From an uncultured bacterium (lineage in GTDB: Bacteria > Hydrogenedentota > Hydrogenedentia > Hydrogenedentales > CAILVY01), in assembly GCA_937951485.1 (NCBI GenBank), contig CALEDJ010000019.1:1-44971 (forward strand): 44,971 nt of DNA, given 5' to 3'. This document shows, one piece after another, positions 1 to 7,877 of this stretch. The notes under the pieces are model-generated. The model made no database searches and was not told the DNA's origin. It saw only the letters and a list, made by a program, of their open reading frames with translations. Numbering within the stretch: position 1 is the stretch's first letter; every line of letters begins with the position of its first letter. A program made the translations under genes and the position numbers.

Positions 1-146
1 TCAAGAATGCGAAAACACCCGGAAAACCGCACTTTTTCGGCGCACAAGTCGTCGCATTTTGCCGCATTTTCGCGCCGTTCTCCCGCTGCAATTGCGAAAA
101 ACCCCATGTTTTTGGGGGGTTCAACCCCGTGAACGGTTACCGGGAT

Positions 147-192
147 TTTTGATGGGGCTGAGGTCCGGAACGCCCATTTCGCAAATGCCTGA
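147..192. repeat. Copy of dispersed TTTCGCAAATGCCT repeat
   Basis: Bases 176-190 read ATTTCGCAAATGCCT. The 25-30 bases before it (TTGATGG..GAGGT...) align with the sequence around 36997-37039, so this is one copy of a longer dispersed element rather than a chance 15-mer. It lies about 80 bases before the first gene. The rest of bases 1-268 holds no gene I can support. An imperfect hairpin (CCCC at 102-105 with GGGG further on, around a T-run) is the only other structure seen. Confidence 0.6.
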
Positions 193-268
193 TGCATGAC
201 GATTTGATTCGCATACCGCAGATCGGGTCAACTGTAAGGGGAGCGGCGGCAACCGGGAGAAATTGTCC

Positions 269-1243
269 ATGAGATGTCGAAAGATTCTTGTTGGTTTTAT
301 TTTGTGCTTGTGCCTTGTCATTGTCCTGCTGTTGGGGCTGAAGTCGCTGGCGGATCGCCGATACTACAATGGTTATGACCCCGCATTGCCGTTGAACCCT
401 ACGGCGTCTGTGCCGGAAGCGGTGGAGAAAAGCATCACGTCCTTTGGCCGGCCCTTTGAGGCGCGGTATCGCAGGCAGCGCATCGAATTCAATGCGCGTC
501 CCGGCGAGCGCGTGCCTGCGGTGCTCACCCTGCCGATGGACGCGGCGGAACCCGTGCCGGTCATCATCCTGCTGCACGGCAGTCACCAGGAGAAGGAATT
601 TGTCGAGCAGATCTGCACACCTTTCAATGAGGCCGGTTTCGCCATGGTCTGCTACGACCAGTATATGCGCGGCGAACGCCGGGTCAGGGGCAATCCGTTG
701 CGCATCGCCCTGGCCTTCCGCGAGCGCACCTGGAAGACTGTGCATGATACCCGCCGCCTGATTGACTATCTGCAGACCCGTCCCGACATCGCCGCCGACC
801 GTATCTATCTCGTGGGGGCCAGTTACGGGGCGATTACGGGAACGGCGGTGCTGGCGCAGGAAAAACGCATCCGGGCCGCGGTGCTTGTCGTGGGCGGCGG
901 CAATCTTCGCCTGCTCGCGCAGGCGCCCGAGGTGCGCCGCGAAGTGCCCGGATGGCTCCTGCCGCTGGCCGGCAGCCTGCTGCAATTTCTGATTGGCGTC
1001 GCCGATCCCGTCCGCCACGCGCCCCGCATCGCCGGCATTCCCGTGCTCATGCAAAACGGCTCCAAAGACAGCGTCGTCATTCCGAAGTCAGGCGAGGCGC
1101 TTTTCGCGGCGTTGCCCGAACCCAAGGAAATCCGCTGGTATCCCATTGATCACCCCGACCGTGAGGAAAAAGGCGAAGAGGTCATCAAGATGCTGGCCGA
1201 GGGCCTGCAATGGCTGCAGGAACAGGACGCCAAACGCCGCTGA
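269..1243 (+). CDS. Membrane-anchored alpha/beta hydrolase (dienelactone hydrolase-like)
   Basis: A 324-residue protein with an N-terminal hydrophobic segment (about residues 7-26) that is either an uncleaved signal anchor or a signal peptide, so it should act in the periplasm or at the membrane. The alpha/beta hydrolase core shows the oxyanion strand IILLHG near residue 101, the nucleophile elbow G-A-S-Y-G with Ser185, an acid Asp267 in GSKDS and His295 in IDHPD. These form a complete catalytic triad in the right order and spacing. The reaction is probably ester hydrolysis; the substrate is unknown. The ATG at 269 is preferred over an in-frame TTG at 263 because GGGAG (255-259) sits nine bases before it. 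It stands alone, with a dispersed repeat upstream. Confidence 0.8.
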   Translation: MRCRKILVGFILCLCLVIVLLLGLKSLADRRYYNGYDPALPLNPTASVPEAVEKSITSFGRPFEARYRRQRIEFNARPGERVPAVLTLPMDAAEPVPVIILLHGSHQEKEFVEQICTPFNEAGFAMVCYDQYMRGERRVRGNPLRIALAFRERTWKTVHDTRRLIDYLQTRPDIAADRIYLVGASYGAITGTAVLAQEKRIRAAVLVVGGGNLRLLAQAPEVRREVPGWLLPLAGSLLQFLIGVADPVRHAPRIAGIPVLMQNGSKDSVVIPKSGEALFAALPEPKEIRWYPIDHPDREEKGEEVIKMLAEGLQWLQEQDAKRR

Positions 1244-1285
1244 GCCTCTATGCGGGATGGAAAGCATGGACGCATGGATCAATTG

Positions 1286-1314
1286 TTGACAGCGCGCCGC
1301 GCCTGTGATAGACT
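1286..1314 (+). promoter_or_regulatory. Sigma70-type promoter of the exosortase-associated gene
   Basis: TTGACA (1286-1291), a 17-base spacer and TAGACT (1309-1314), preceded by TGA as an extended -10. The predicted start is about 55 bases before the ATG at 1375. The same TGTGATAGACT string occurs at 9323-9333 on the minus strand. Confidence 0.6.
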
Positions 1315-1374
1315 CGCAGCGTGTGGTGATGGCGCGCGGGCGCGCCCTCATGGAACGGGAGGTACTATCCGGCT

Positions 1375-1752
1375 ATGCGAAAGAAGAGCCTGGTGACTGC
1401 GGTGGGGATAGCGCTGGTCGTCGCGATCCTGCTGCCAAGCGCGCCGGTGTTGGCGCAAATCTATAATCCCGACGTAGACCTTCCCCGGCCCACCGGCCTG
1501 GAAAAATCCCTCACCAAACTGGGCCGGGGGCTGTCGAACATCTCGCTGGGCTGGGCGGAAATCCCCCTCACTTTTGACAAAAACCTCAAGCGGGGCAAGC
1601 CGTTCGGCTATCTCTTCGGCGTGGCGCCCGTGCTCGGCACGGCACGCGCGCTCATCCGCACCGGCGTCGGGGTCTTCGAAGTGGTTTCCTTCCCCTTCTC
1701 CGACAAGTCGGTCAACTTCGAGCCTGTACTGGAACCCGAATTTATCTTCTAG
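1375..1752 (+). CDS. Exosortase system-associated protein, TIGR04073-like
   Basis: A 125-residue secreted protein. It has a signal peptide (MRKKS, hydrophobic stretch to about residue 28, ending VLA-Q). The mature part carries the pattern I recognise from the TIGR04073 family: KLGRGLSN..LGWAEIP, a Gly-rich ...GTARALIRTGVGVFEVVSFP segment and a C-terminal EPVLEPEFIF. In known genomes these small proteins accompany exosortase/PEP-CTERM sorting systems; their biochemical role is not established. A good promoter (1286-1314) and GGGAGG about 12 bases before the start suggest a monocistronic gene. The surface protein at 24620, with its C-terminal membrane segment, is a possible client of such a system. 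Confidence 0.75.
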   Translation: MRKKSLVTAVGIALVVAILLPSAPVLAQIYNPDVDLPRPTGLEKSLTKLGRGLSNISLGWAEIPLTFDKNLKRGKPFGYLFGVAPVLGTARALIRTGVGVFEVVSFPFSDKSVNFEPVLEPEFIF

Positions 1753-1883
1753 GCCGCCGGCCGGGACGCGCTGCAGCCCGATGCGAGGGGCAATCGCGGG
1801 GATGAACGGGTTGGGGACTGGCCGATGACCGGGGTTCAGAATGCCGTCAGGGTATCGTTATTCGGGCGGATTGAAGAGACGGC

Positions 1884-2741
1884 ATGAATTCGGAAAAGAA
1901 ATATGACATTGACGCCCTCTTGGAGGAAGTCGTCACCCTTCCCAGTCTCCCGCACACCCTTGCAAACATCACCGAATTAATCAATAAGCCGGATTGTTCG
2001 CTGGTTGAAGTGGCCAAAATCATCGCGGTTGATCCCTCCCTCGCCATCAAGACGCTGCGCCTCGTGAATTCCGCCTATTACGGCGTGGGGCAGGAAGTCA
2101 CCACCATCGAACATGCGGTGGTGCTGCTCGGACTGAAGGTCATCCGCAATCTCGCACTGACCGCGACGGTCTTCGACACCCTGAAGAGCGGCGCGGAACG
2201 GTATCTGCGGCATTCCATCGCCTGCGGCGTGGCCATGCGCGTGCTCGCGGAGAACGGCCCGCTGGCGAGTCATGTCGGCTCCGCCGATGAGGCGTTTGTC
2301 TATGGACTCCTGCACGACGTCGGCAAGGTCATTCTTGCCGAAGGGCTTGCGGAACCGTACGCCAGGACGCCCGATATCATGCGGGAGCGGCGTCTGTCCT
2401 GGTATCAGGCCGAACAGGAGGTGATTGGCGTGGACCATGCCCAGGTCGGCGGCGCCCTCGCCCGGAACTGGAAACTGTCCCCGCTGATCGCCCACGGCAT
2501 TGCCGGCCATCACGATCTGCGCCACTGCGATCCCGACATGCGCAAGATCGCCGCCACCCTGTGCGTCGCGGATTATCTCTGCAGCGCCGCCGGCATTGCA
2601 TCGCACGACCACCCGGTATTTCATATTTCCGATGAAACATGGACCTTCGCCGCCATTGACAAAGAAAGCCTGCCCGCCGTCATCAAGACCTTCTTCCAGT
2701 CTTTCCCGCTGATCGAGGAACTCGTTCGCGTCGCCGCATGA
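1884..2741 (+). CDS. HDOD domain signalling protein
   Basis: A 285-residue cytoplasmic protein that is almost entirely an HDOD domain, a catalytically inactive relative of the HD phosphohydrolases. The N-terminal LPSLPHTLANITELI..P and IIAVDPSLAIKTLRLVNSAYYG segments (residues 18-67) are typical. A GLLHDVGK motif sits at 141-148, with further histidines near 185 and 209-210. HDOD proteins act in regulation of motility, cell cycle or c-di-GMP signalling; no catalytic or output domain is fused here, so its partner is unknown. The coding sequence begins about 130 bases after the preceding gene. The window also holds a PilZ protein and two lone receiver domains, which would fit a shared signalling theme. 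Confidence 0.85.
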   Translation: MNSEKKYDIDALLEEVVTLPSLPHTLANITELINKPDCSLVEVAKIIAVDPSLAIKTLRLVNSAYYGVGQEVTTIEHAVVLLGLKVIRNLALTATVFDTLKSGAERYLRHSIACGVAMRVLAENGPLASHVGSADEAFVYGLLHDVGKVILAEGLAEPYARTPDIMRERRLSWYQAEQEVIGVDHAQVGGALARNWKLSPLIAHGIAGHHDLRHCDPDMRKIAATLCVADYLCSAAGIASHDHPVFHISDETWTFAAIDKESLPAVIKTFFQSFPLIEELVRVAA

Positions 2742-3091
2742 CATGCCCGGCATCACCGCGCCGAGGCGGATGTTCCGCGGCAGTGGCAAACCGGATTGTC
2801 CGGTTTTCGGGTTCATGCTTGACAAACGGAAAGAATCAAAGACTTTTCTCGCGTTTCCGCTGGGCGAAGCCGTTGCGCCCGGTGACGCCACGCGCTGCTG
2901 CGTCGGCAGGACGATCCGCGCCACACCCCCATCGGTATTGTGGGCGTGGGCGTGTTTCCGGCCCTGGTCTTCCCCGCCGCGACCTTGTTTGCGCGCGTGG
3001 TCTTCGGACCGCAATCCCAGGCCGCATGAATAACGCCGCACAACCGACGAGGCTTCGATTACCGCAAGGGGCAACCTCAGGGAAGGTCATA
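2742..3091. other. Intergenic stretch, possible gene remnant
   Basis: No complete gene is supported here. From 2886 to 3029 the plus strand has an open frame without a start codon, whose last part is strongly hydrophobic (IGIVGVGVFPALVFPAATLF) and ends in TGA at 3027-3029. It could be the relic of a small membrane protein or chance. Confidence 0.3.
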
Positions 3092-3120
3092 TTCGCAAGG
3101 ATGCCGGCAACGGATATACT
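3092..3120 (+). promoter_or_regulatory. Probable promoter of methyltransferase gene
   Basis: TTCGCA (3092-3097), a 17-base spacer and TATACT (3115-3120). The -10 is strong and the -35 matches four of six positions. It lies 26 bases before the ATG at 3147, so the leader would be short. Confidence 0.5.
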
Positions 3121-3146
3121 CTGGAGCGGGAGACGCAACGGCGCGC

Positions 3147-4133
3147 ATGAAAGAAAACGACACCAGCGTGGACGCAATTCACGAAATCGCGAATGCCTTC
3201 AAGCGCTCGCAAATCCTCTTTGCGGCGCATGCGGCGGGTTTGTTCGATTTCCTGGCAAAGGAAAAAGCGGAACCGGCCATTGCGGCGGCGATGGGGTGGT
3301 CGCCGCGCGGGACGCGCTTCGTGCTGCGCGCCCTGGCGGCGATGGGCCTGGTGACGGCGCGCGGGGCGCGCTGGCGGAACGCGCCGGCCGCGGCGGCATG
3401 TCTGCAATCGGGGGCGCCCGAGGATCAGGGGGCATTTCTGCGGCACACGCGGCGCGGGTGGGACGATTGGGTGCGGCTTGAGGCCTGTCTGCGAGGCGAG
3501 GGGGCAAAACGCGGACGCCACCGCGCCGGTTCGGAGGCCGAGCGGGATTATGTCCGCGCCATGCACGCGATCGCCGTGCGCAACGCGCCGCGTTGCGCCC
3601 CGCTGGTGGATTGTTCCGGCAGACGTCGCCTGCTGGATTTGGGTTGCGGCATGGGCGCGTATGCGGCCGCCTTCCTGGAGGCGTGGCCTTCATTGCGCGC
3701 CGTGCTGGTGGATACGCGCGCGGTGCTTGCCATGGCGCGGGAATACCTGGCGGCGCGCGGCGTGGCCGACCGTTGTGAATTTGTCGCGGGAGACGCCCGC
3801 CGCGTCGAGATGCCCGCCGGCCTCGACATCATCTGGATCAGCAATGTGCTGCATGCGTGGTATCCGGAAGAATGCCGGGCGTGCATTGCGCGGTGCTTCG
3901 CGGCGTTGCGACCCGGAGGGATGCTGTATATCCGCGATTTCCTGGATGATGAAGTGCCGGAGGCGGCGGCCTTTCATCCCGTTTTCGGGCTGGACATGAT
4001 GCTGCATTCCGAAGGGGGCGGCTGTTACACGGCGGCGGAAGTCGCGGCGTGGACCCGCGCCGCGGGATTCAAACACGGACGACTGCTTCACGCGGGACGC
4101 AAGAGCCGCATCTGGACTGCGCGAAAACCGTGA
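3147..4133 (+). CDS. SAM-dependent methyltransferase with winged-helix N-terminus (O-methyltransferase-like)
   Basis: A 328-residue cytoplasmic protein with the two-part layout of small-molecule O-methyltransferases. Residues 1-90 form a winged-helix/dimerisation region (AFKRSQILFAAHAAGLFDFL, RGTRFVLRALAAMGLV). Residues 155-325 form a class I Rossmann methyltransferase fold. The SAM-binding glycine loop is LDLGCGMG at 163-170, the acidic residue after strand 2 is in AVLVDTRA, and GDAR follows strand 3. A C-terminal YTAAEVAAWTRAAGF motif is typical. The acceptor is unknown; relatives methylate quinones, polyketides or other aromatic compounds. It is followed by convergent genes and a possible terminator. 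Confidence 0.8.
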   Translation: MKENDTSVDAIHEIANAFKRSQILFAAHAAGLFDFLAKEKAEPAIAAAMGWSPRGTRFVLRALAAMGLVTARGARWRNAPAAAACLQSGAPEDQGAFLRHTRRGWDDWVRLEACLRGEGAKRGRHRAGSEAERDYVRAMHAIAVRNAPRCAPLVDCSGRRRLLDLGCGMGAYAAAFLEAWPSLRAVLVDTRAVLAMAREYLAARGVADRCEFVAGDARRVEMPAGLDIIWISNVLHAWYPEECRACIARCFAALRPGGMLYIRDFLDDEVPEAAAFHPVFGLDMMLHSEGGGCYTAAEVAAWTRAAGFKHGRLLHAGRKSRIWTARKP

Positions 4134-4152
4134 GCGCGACAGCCGCGCTTTT
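4133..4152 (+). terminator. Possible weak terminator between convergent genes
   Basis: A 6-bp stem AGCGCG/CGCGCT with a 5-base loop, followed by TTTT. It overlaps the stop of the methyltransferase gene. Short stem and short U-tract make it weak. Confidence 0.35.
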
Positions 4153-4191
4153 GGCGCATGGCGGAAGGCGGGACCAGGTGCGGCACGCCGC

Positions 4192-4809
4192 CTATTCCGC
4201 GTCCTCTTCCTTGTCGGAGTCTTCCTGCGCAGGCGTCTTTCCAGCAAGCGCGGCTTCAATGGCCGCAATCACCTTCTTGCTGTCGGGCTTTGTGGTCGGC
4301 GCGAAGCGCGCCACCACCTTGCCCTCGCCGTCCACCAGAAATTTCGAGAAATTCCACTTGATGGAACCACTGAACCCGGGATTTGTCTCCCTCGATGTGA
4401 GGTAGGCGTAGAGCGGCGCGATGTCGTCGCCTTTCACCGAAATCTTGGCGAACATGTCAAAGGACACGTCGTACTTGGTCTGGCAGAAGAACTTGATCTC
4501 CTCGTTCGTACCCGGCTCCTGGCCCATGAAGTTGTTGGCCGGGAATCCGAGGACCACGAAGCCGCGGTCCTTGTATTTTTTGTACACCTCGTTCAGCGCC
4601 TCATACTGCGGGGTGAAACCGCAGCGCGACGCCACGTTCACAATCATGGCGACCTTGCCCTTGTAGCGCGACAGGTCCACCACATTTCCGTCTATGTCTT
4701 TCACCTTGAAAGCGTAAACGCCCATATCCTTGTTCTCCTCTGCGCCGGCGACGCCGGCCGCCCCCACAGCGACCATGACCGACGCGATGACCGCCCATCC
4801 TCTTTTCAT
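4192..4809 (-). CDS. Glutathione peroxidase family (thiol peroxidase), exported
   Basis: A 205-residue protein of the GPx/BtuE thioredoxin-fold family, which reduces hydroperoxides. It begins with a signal peptide (MKRGW, hydrophobic to about residue 22, AGA-EE), so it should work in the periplasm. The catalytic set is complete: NVASRCGFT with peroxidatic Cys63, Gln97 in GFPANNFMGQEPG and Trp152-Asn153 in WNFSKF. Cys109 in FFCQ could be the resolving cysteine of the thioredoxin-dependent subtype. The peroxidatic residue is a normal Cys codon, not TGA. The start at 4809 has AAAGGAC upstream and clears the neighbouring gene; longer starts would run into it. The C-terminus is an acidic tail. It sits 40 bases downstream of the phosphoesterase on the same strand, probably as an operon. 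Confidence 0.9.
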   Translation of the reverse strand: MKRGWAVIASVMVAVGAAGVAGAEENKDMGVYAFKVKDIDGNVVDLSRYKGKVAMIVNVASRCGFTPQYEALNEVYKKYKDRGFVVLGFPANNFMGQEPGTNEEIKFFCQTKYDVSFDMFAKISVKGDDIAPLYAYLTSRETNPGFSGSIKWNFSKFLVDGEGKVVARFAPTTKPDSKKVIAAIEAALAGKTPAQEDSDKEEDAE

Positions 4810-4849
4810 GCTCTTGTCCTTTCGCTTGACAATCTTTCCGGTGCAGGGT

Positions 4850-5908
4850 TCAGGAAGGCTGTTCGTCCTCCGCATAATCCCAGCGCACATCTTCGCGCTT
4901 GTCGTATTGCACACCCGGCGCGGGCCGCCACCGTTTGCCTTCCGGCGTCACACTCCACCACGAATAGGTTCCGGTTTCCGCGTTGAGGGTGTAAATCTTC
5001 GCGCCCTTGGGCACGTCGCGCTCGCCGTAGCCGCCGTAGCCCGTGGCGCGTCCGTAAATCAGGTCAATACCTTCGCAGATGCCGGAGTAATCGTTGACAT
5101 GATCGTGACCGCAAATGACGGCGCGAACCGTTCCCAGTTCTTGCAATACCCCCAGCGCGGTCCCGTCTTCCTCTTCAAGACAAACCTTTTCCAGTTTCAC
5201 GCCGGAAGCGATCTTCTGCTGCCAGATGTCATCGTATTGCTTGATCGGGATATGAAACACGGCAAAAGCGGGCGGCATTGCCGCCGTTCCTTCGCGGGCG
5301 CGGCGCAATTCGCGCAGCCACCCTTTCTGTTCCTCGCCCACGCCGCGATTGGTCGTGTTCAGGCAGATGAAATCCCACACCGGCGCGCCGGCGCCGTTGA
5401 CACAGCGCACGGTGTAGTTGCCATTGGTTGCGGCGCCGCGATACAGCGAGTGCTTCGCGTGCGTGAAGGCTTCATGGCCCCTGGCGTAGTCGTCCATCTG
5501 ATCGTGGTTGCCCCAGGTGAAGAACCATGGCATACCCAATGCCTCCAGTTTGGCAATGGCATAGCGCATGTACTCCTCGCCGCGTCCTTCCGGATTGTCG
5601 TGCCAGAGATCGCCCGTCACGGCGATGGCATCCGGCTTGGTGATCTCGACCAGGCGCGACAGCGCCGATACACTGAGTTCGTTCCGGTCGCGGCCCCGCG
5701 CAAAATTGAAGAAATGAATATCTGTGAATTGGAGCAGTCTGATGCGCGTCGGGTCCTTCACCTGAAGCACGGCTTCGCTGACAGCCATCGGGTCGGCAAC
5801 CGTTTCTTCCGCGCCGGCCGCCAATGACCGTATCCCGGCCACACCCAGCGCCAACGCGCCGCCCGTCGTCTTCAAGAATCTCCGGCGATCCATTTTCTTC
5901 ACAGCCAT
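4850..5908 (-). CDS. Tat-exported calcineurin-like metallophosphoesterase
   Basis: A 352-residue phosphoesterase. The N-terminus is a classic twin-arginine signal (MDRRRFLKTT at residues 6-15, then a hydrophobic stretch ending LAAGA), so it is exported already folded. All metal-binding motifs of the calcineurin-like family are seen: FTDIHF (Asp63, His65), VTGDLWHDN (Asp100), WGNHDQ (Asn124, His125), FHIPIKQYD and GHDHVND. The substrate cannot be told; relatives include purple acid phosphatases and phosphodiesterases that scavenge phosphate. The ATG at 5908 has AAGGAG seven bases upstream; MDRRR at 5893 is an alternative. It precedes the peroxidase gene on the same strand. Confidence 0.88.
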   Translation of the reverse strand: MAVKKMDRRRFLKTTGGALALGVAGIRSLAAGAEETVADPMAVSEAVLQVKDPTRIRLLQFTDIHFFNFARGRDRNELSVSALSRLVEITKPDAIAVTGDLWHDNPEGRGEEYMRYAIAKLEALGMPWFFTWGNHDQMDDYARGHEAFTHAKHSLYRGAATNGNYTVRCVNGAGAPVWDFICLNTTNRGVGEEQKGWLRELRRAREGTAAMPPAFAVFHIPIKQYDDIWQQKIASGVKLEKVCLEEEDGTALGVLQELGTVRAVICGHDHVNDYSGICEGIDLIYGRATGYGGYGERDVPKGAKIYTLNAETGTYSWWSVTPEGKRWRPAPGVQYDKREDVRWDYAEDEQPS

Positions 5909-6002
5909 ACCACAACTCCTTACTGCGGCGATACCTCGATGTCCCTGGTTGTAATTGTCATGAAGAACACCGCCCGAAAGCAACCCATTCCCTGCGCTTC
6001 GG

Positions 6003-6027
6003 TTCTGGACTACGGGCTTTAGCCTGC
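6003..6027. repeat. REP-like palindromic repeat
   Basis: TTCTGGACTACGGGCTTTAGCCTGC closely matches 16178-16202 (TTCTGGAGTACAGGCTTCAGCCTG). The core GGCTTTAGCC is a palindrome around three to four loop bases. It is a small dispersed intergenic repeat. Confidence 0.5.
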
Positions 6028-6249
6028 TGCAACAATGCGCATCCCTGGAGACGCCACATGCTCCTGTTATCCAATTGTGTCATCCGTGTTCTTCCAAACG
6101 GTTGCCGAGAAAATGAAAGGCTATGGCCAAAACCTTTGGAAAATCCCGATGAATCAAGACGATGCCGAGGGCTTTTTCTATACGCTAACCACCCGTGGGA
6201 CTTCCGGAACACATCATTGACCCCTGTGCCAAGGTGTCCCGTTTTGTTC

Positions 6250-6350
6250 CCCCTCACCCCACCCCTCTCCCGGAGGGAGAGGGAGAAACCGCATTCCTCA
6301 GGTTGTGCGGTAAACGCCCTCTCCCTCCGGGAGAGGGGTGGGGTGAGGGG
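6250..6350. repeat. Perfect 34-bp inverted repeat
   Basis: Bases 6250-6283 and 6317-6350 are exact reverse complements over 34 bases, separated by 33 bases. Each arm also folds on itself (CTCTCCC..GGGAGAG). The arms are pyrimidine-rich then purine-rich and carry no gene. They lie in the 619-base gap between the divergent genes at 5908 and 6528. No transposase is present. This looks like a REP/BIME-type element, which may form a strong cruciform or RNA hairpin. Confidence 0.85.
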
Positions 6351-6371
6351 AAGGGTCGCTATAACCGAAGG

Positions 6372-6472
6372 CTTTTCTCAACACCCGGAATATTTCGGGC
6401 AGCACTCGCAATTGGATGACGTGTCCCGTGCGCTGATCTTTTCTCAACACTTGGAATAATTTGGACAGCACT
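6372..6472. repeat. Imperfect direct repeat pair
   Basis: CTTTTCTCAACAC..GGAATATTTCGGGCAGCACT (6372-6406) recurs as CTTTTCTCAACAC..GGAATAATTTGGACAGCACT (6438-6472), about 66 bases apart. Only a few positions differ. A related GGGACAGCACC occurs at 19390-19399. Confidence 0.55.
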
Positions 6473-6476
6473 GTTG

Positions 6477-6485
6477 TGCTATGAT
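6477..6485 (+). promoter_or_regulatory. Extended -10 promoter of VOC gene
   Basis: TGC immediately before TATGAT (6480-6485) gives an extended -10. No good -35 is seen at 16-18 bases. It lies about 40 bases before the start at 6528. Confidence 0.4.
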
Positions 6486-6527
6486 GAACGCGCCACAAGG
6501 ACCCATCTTCACATGAGGAGAGAAGTC

Positions 6528-6965
6528 ATGGGCGAAAGTGCATGCAAACGGCCGGGGATGCAATGGGTCAGCCCGTATCTGGTGGTGCAGGACGTGCGCC
6601 GCGCGATCGTGTTTTATGAGCAGGCGTTCGGCCTGCAAGCGCGCATGATTTATCCGGAATCCGATCCCGACCCGTTTTACGCGGAACTCGACTACGAAGG
6701 CATGACCATCATGATCGGATTGCCGCGCGGTCGCAAGCGCAGCGAGCAGCCGGTGAAAACGCGCGCGGGCTCAAGCCTCTACTGCTACACGCCGGATGTG
6801 GATGCGCTGTGCGAACGCGCGCGCGCCGCAGGCGCAAAAGTGGCGATGGAGCCCGCGGAGCAGTTCTGGGGCGACCGCACCTGTCTGCTGGCCGACCCGG
6901 ATGGACATGCCTGGATGTGGGCGACGCATGTGCGCGATTTTGACCCCGTGAAAGACGATGCGTGA
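6528..6965 (+). CDS. VOC (glyoxalase/bleomycin resistance-like) protein
   Basis: A 145-residue single-domain vicinal-oxygen-chelate protein. It shows the two beta-alpha-beta-beta-beta repeats: WVSPYLVVQDVRRAIVFYEQAFGL then SSLYCYTPDVDALCERARAAGA, followed by the family's C-terminal DPDGHAWMWATH. VOC proteins are metal-dependent isomerases, dioxygenases or binding proteins; this sequence does not settle which. The ATG at 6528 has GAGGAG (6515-6520) seven bases before it. It overlaps the next hydrolase gene by eight bases if that gene starts at 6958, so the two are co-transcribed and probably translationally coupled. Confidence 0.82.
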   Translation: MGESACKRPGMQWVSPYLVVQDVRRAIVFYEQAFGLQARMIYPESDPDPFYAELDYEGMTIMIGLPRGRKRSEQPVKTRAGSSLYCYTPDVDALCERARAAGAKVAMEPAEQFWGDRTCLLADPDGHAWMWATHVRDFDPVKDDA

Positions 6966-7815
6966 GGAGGGCATGACGGCAGCGAAGGAACCCGCCCGCA
7001 TCCGGATCGCAGGCCATGACGGCGTCGCGTTGAATCTCTGGGACTACGGCGGCGACGGACCGCCCCTCCTGCTCTGTCATTGCACCGGGGCCATGGGCCG
7101 CATGTGGGACCCGATCGTAATGTGTCTCAGACAGAGTTTTCATGTCTATGCGCTGGACTCGCGCGGCCACGGCGAGTCGGCCAAGCCCATGGAACGCGAT
7201 GCATATACCTGGGAAAACTGTGGCCGCGACACGCTCAAGGCCGCAGACCATCTTAATGTCGCCGGAGGATTGCTTGCCGCGGGGCATTCCGGCGGCGGCA
7301 CGCATCTGGTCTATGCCGAACTGCTGCGGCCCGGCACATTCCGCAAAATGGCGCTGCTCGACGCGATTGTCGCGCCGCGCGCGGTGTTCACCGGCGAGAA
7401 TCGAATGGCGCGCATTGCGCGACGCCGTCGCGAGTCTTTTTCAGGACGCGCCGAGGCGCGCGCCCATTTCGGTGCCAAGCCGCCGATGAACGCCTGGAAC
7501 ACGGCGGCGCTCGACGCCTATGTCGCGCACGGTCTGGAAGAACGACCCGACGGCCGGGTCTGGCTCAAGTGTCCGCGCCGCGTCGAGGCATACTTCTACG
7601 AAATGGCGCCCGGATGCGATGCCTTTGATCGAATCCATGAAATCGTCGTGCCGACGCTGCTGCTTACTGCGGAGCGCAGCAACGTCGGCTTTCTGCCGCG
7701 CATGCAGCAGGAACGGATGCCCGGCGCCCGGATGCACGTGATCCCCCGCGCAAGCCACTTCTTCCCGCAGGAAGAACCCGAAACCACGGCCCGCATGCTG
7801 TTGGAGTGGTTGTGA
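6958..7815 (+). CDS. Alpha/beta hydrolase
   Basis: A 285-residue cytoplasmic hydrolase of the alpha/beta fold (Abhydrolase_1 type). It has the oxyanion region LLLCHCTGAMGRMWDPI, the strand YALDSRGHGES, the nucleophile elbow AGHSGGG (Ser111) and a catalytic His267 in PRASHFF near the end. The acid is less clear: Glu239 in LLTAERS stands where Asp is usual. The substrate is unknown. The start may be 6958 (overlapping the VOC gene) or 6973, where GGAGG is very close. With the VOC gene upstream and the UroD gene downstream it forms a compact three-gene run, suggesting one catabolic pathway. Confidence 0.85.
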   Translation: MREEGMTAAKEPARIRIAGHDGVALNLWDYGGDGPPLLLCHCTGAMGRMWDPIVMCLRQSFHVYALDSRGHGESAKPMERDAYTWENCGRDTLKAADHLNVAGGLLAAGHSGGGTHLVYAELLRPGTFRKMALLDAIVAPRAVFTGENRMARIARRRRESFSGRAEARAHFGAKPPMNAWNTAALDAYVAHGLEERPDGRVWLKCPRRVEAYFYEMAPGCDAFDRIHEIVVPTLLLTAERSNVGFLPRMQQERMPGARMHVIPRASHFFPQEEPETTARMLLEWL

Positions 7816-7877
7816 GGGAAGGCAGGGAGAAAGGACACCGAGGACAACAAGGACGGCAAGGGCAGCAAGGACAGCGC
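7816..7877 (+). repeat. Purine-rich low-complexity tract before UroD gene
   Basis: The 62 bases between the hydrolase and the UroD gene are built of repeated AAGGAC/AAGGGC words (GAGGACAACAAGGACGGCAAGG and so on). Several can act as Shine-Dalgarno sequences. An open frame runs through it, giving a Gly/Gln/Arg-rich extension, but the tract looks non-coding. Confidence 0.5.

Noticed and set aside
98-121. Terminator on the minus strand (CCCC/GGGG then TTTTT)
   Set aside because: The stem is only four or five pairs and no minus-strand gene lies to its right for it to end.
4617-4640. Selenocysteine at the glutathione peroxidase active site
   Set aside because: The codon is TGC (Cys) with no in-frame TGA.
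4730-5827. 365-codon plus-strand frame opposite the phosphoesterase
   Set aside because: The minus-strand product has all metallophosphoesterase motifs and a Tat signal, so the plus frame is a shadow.
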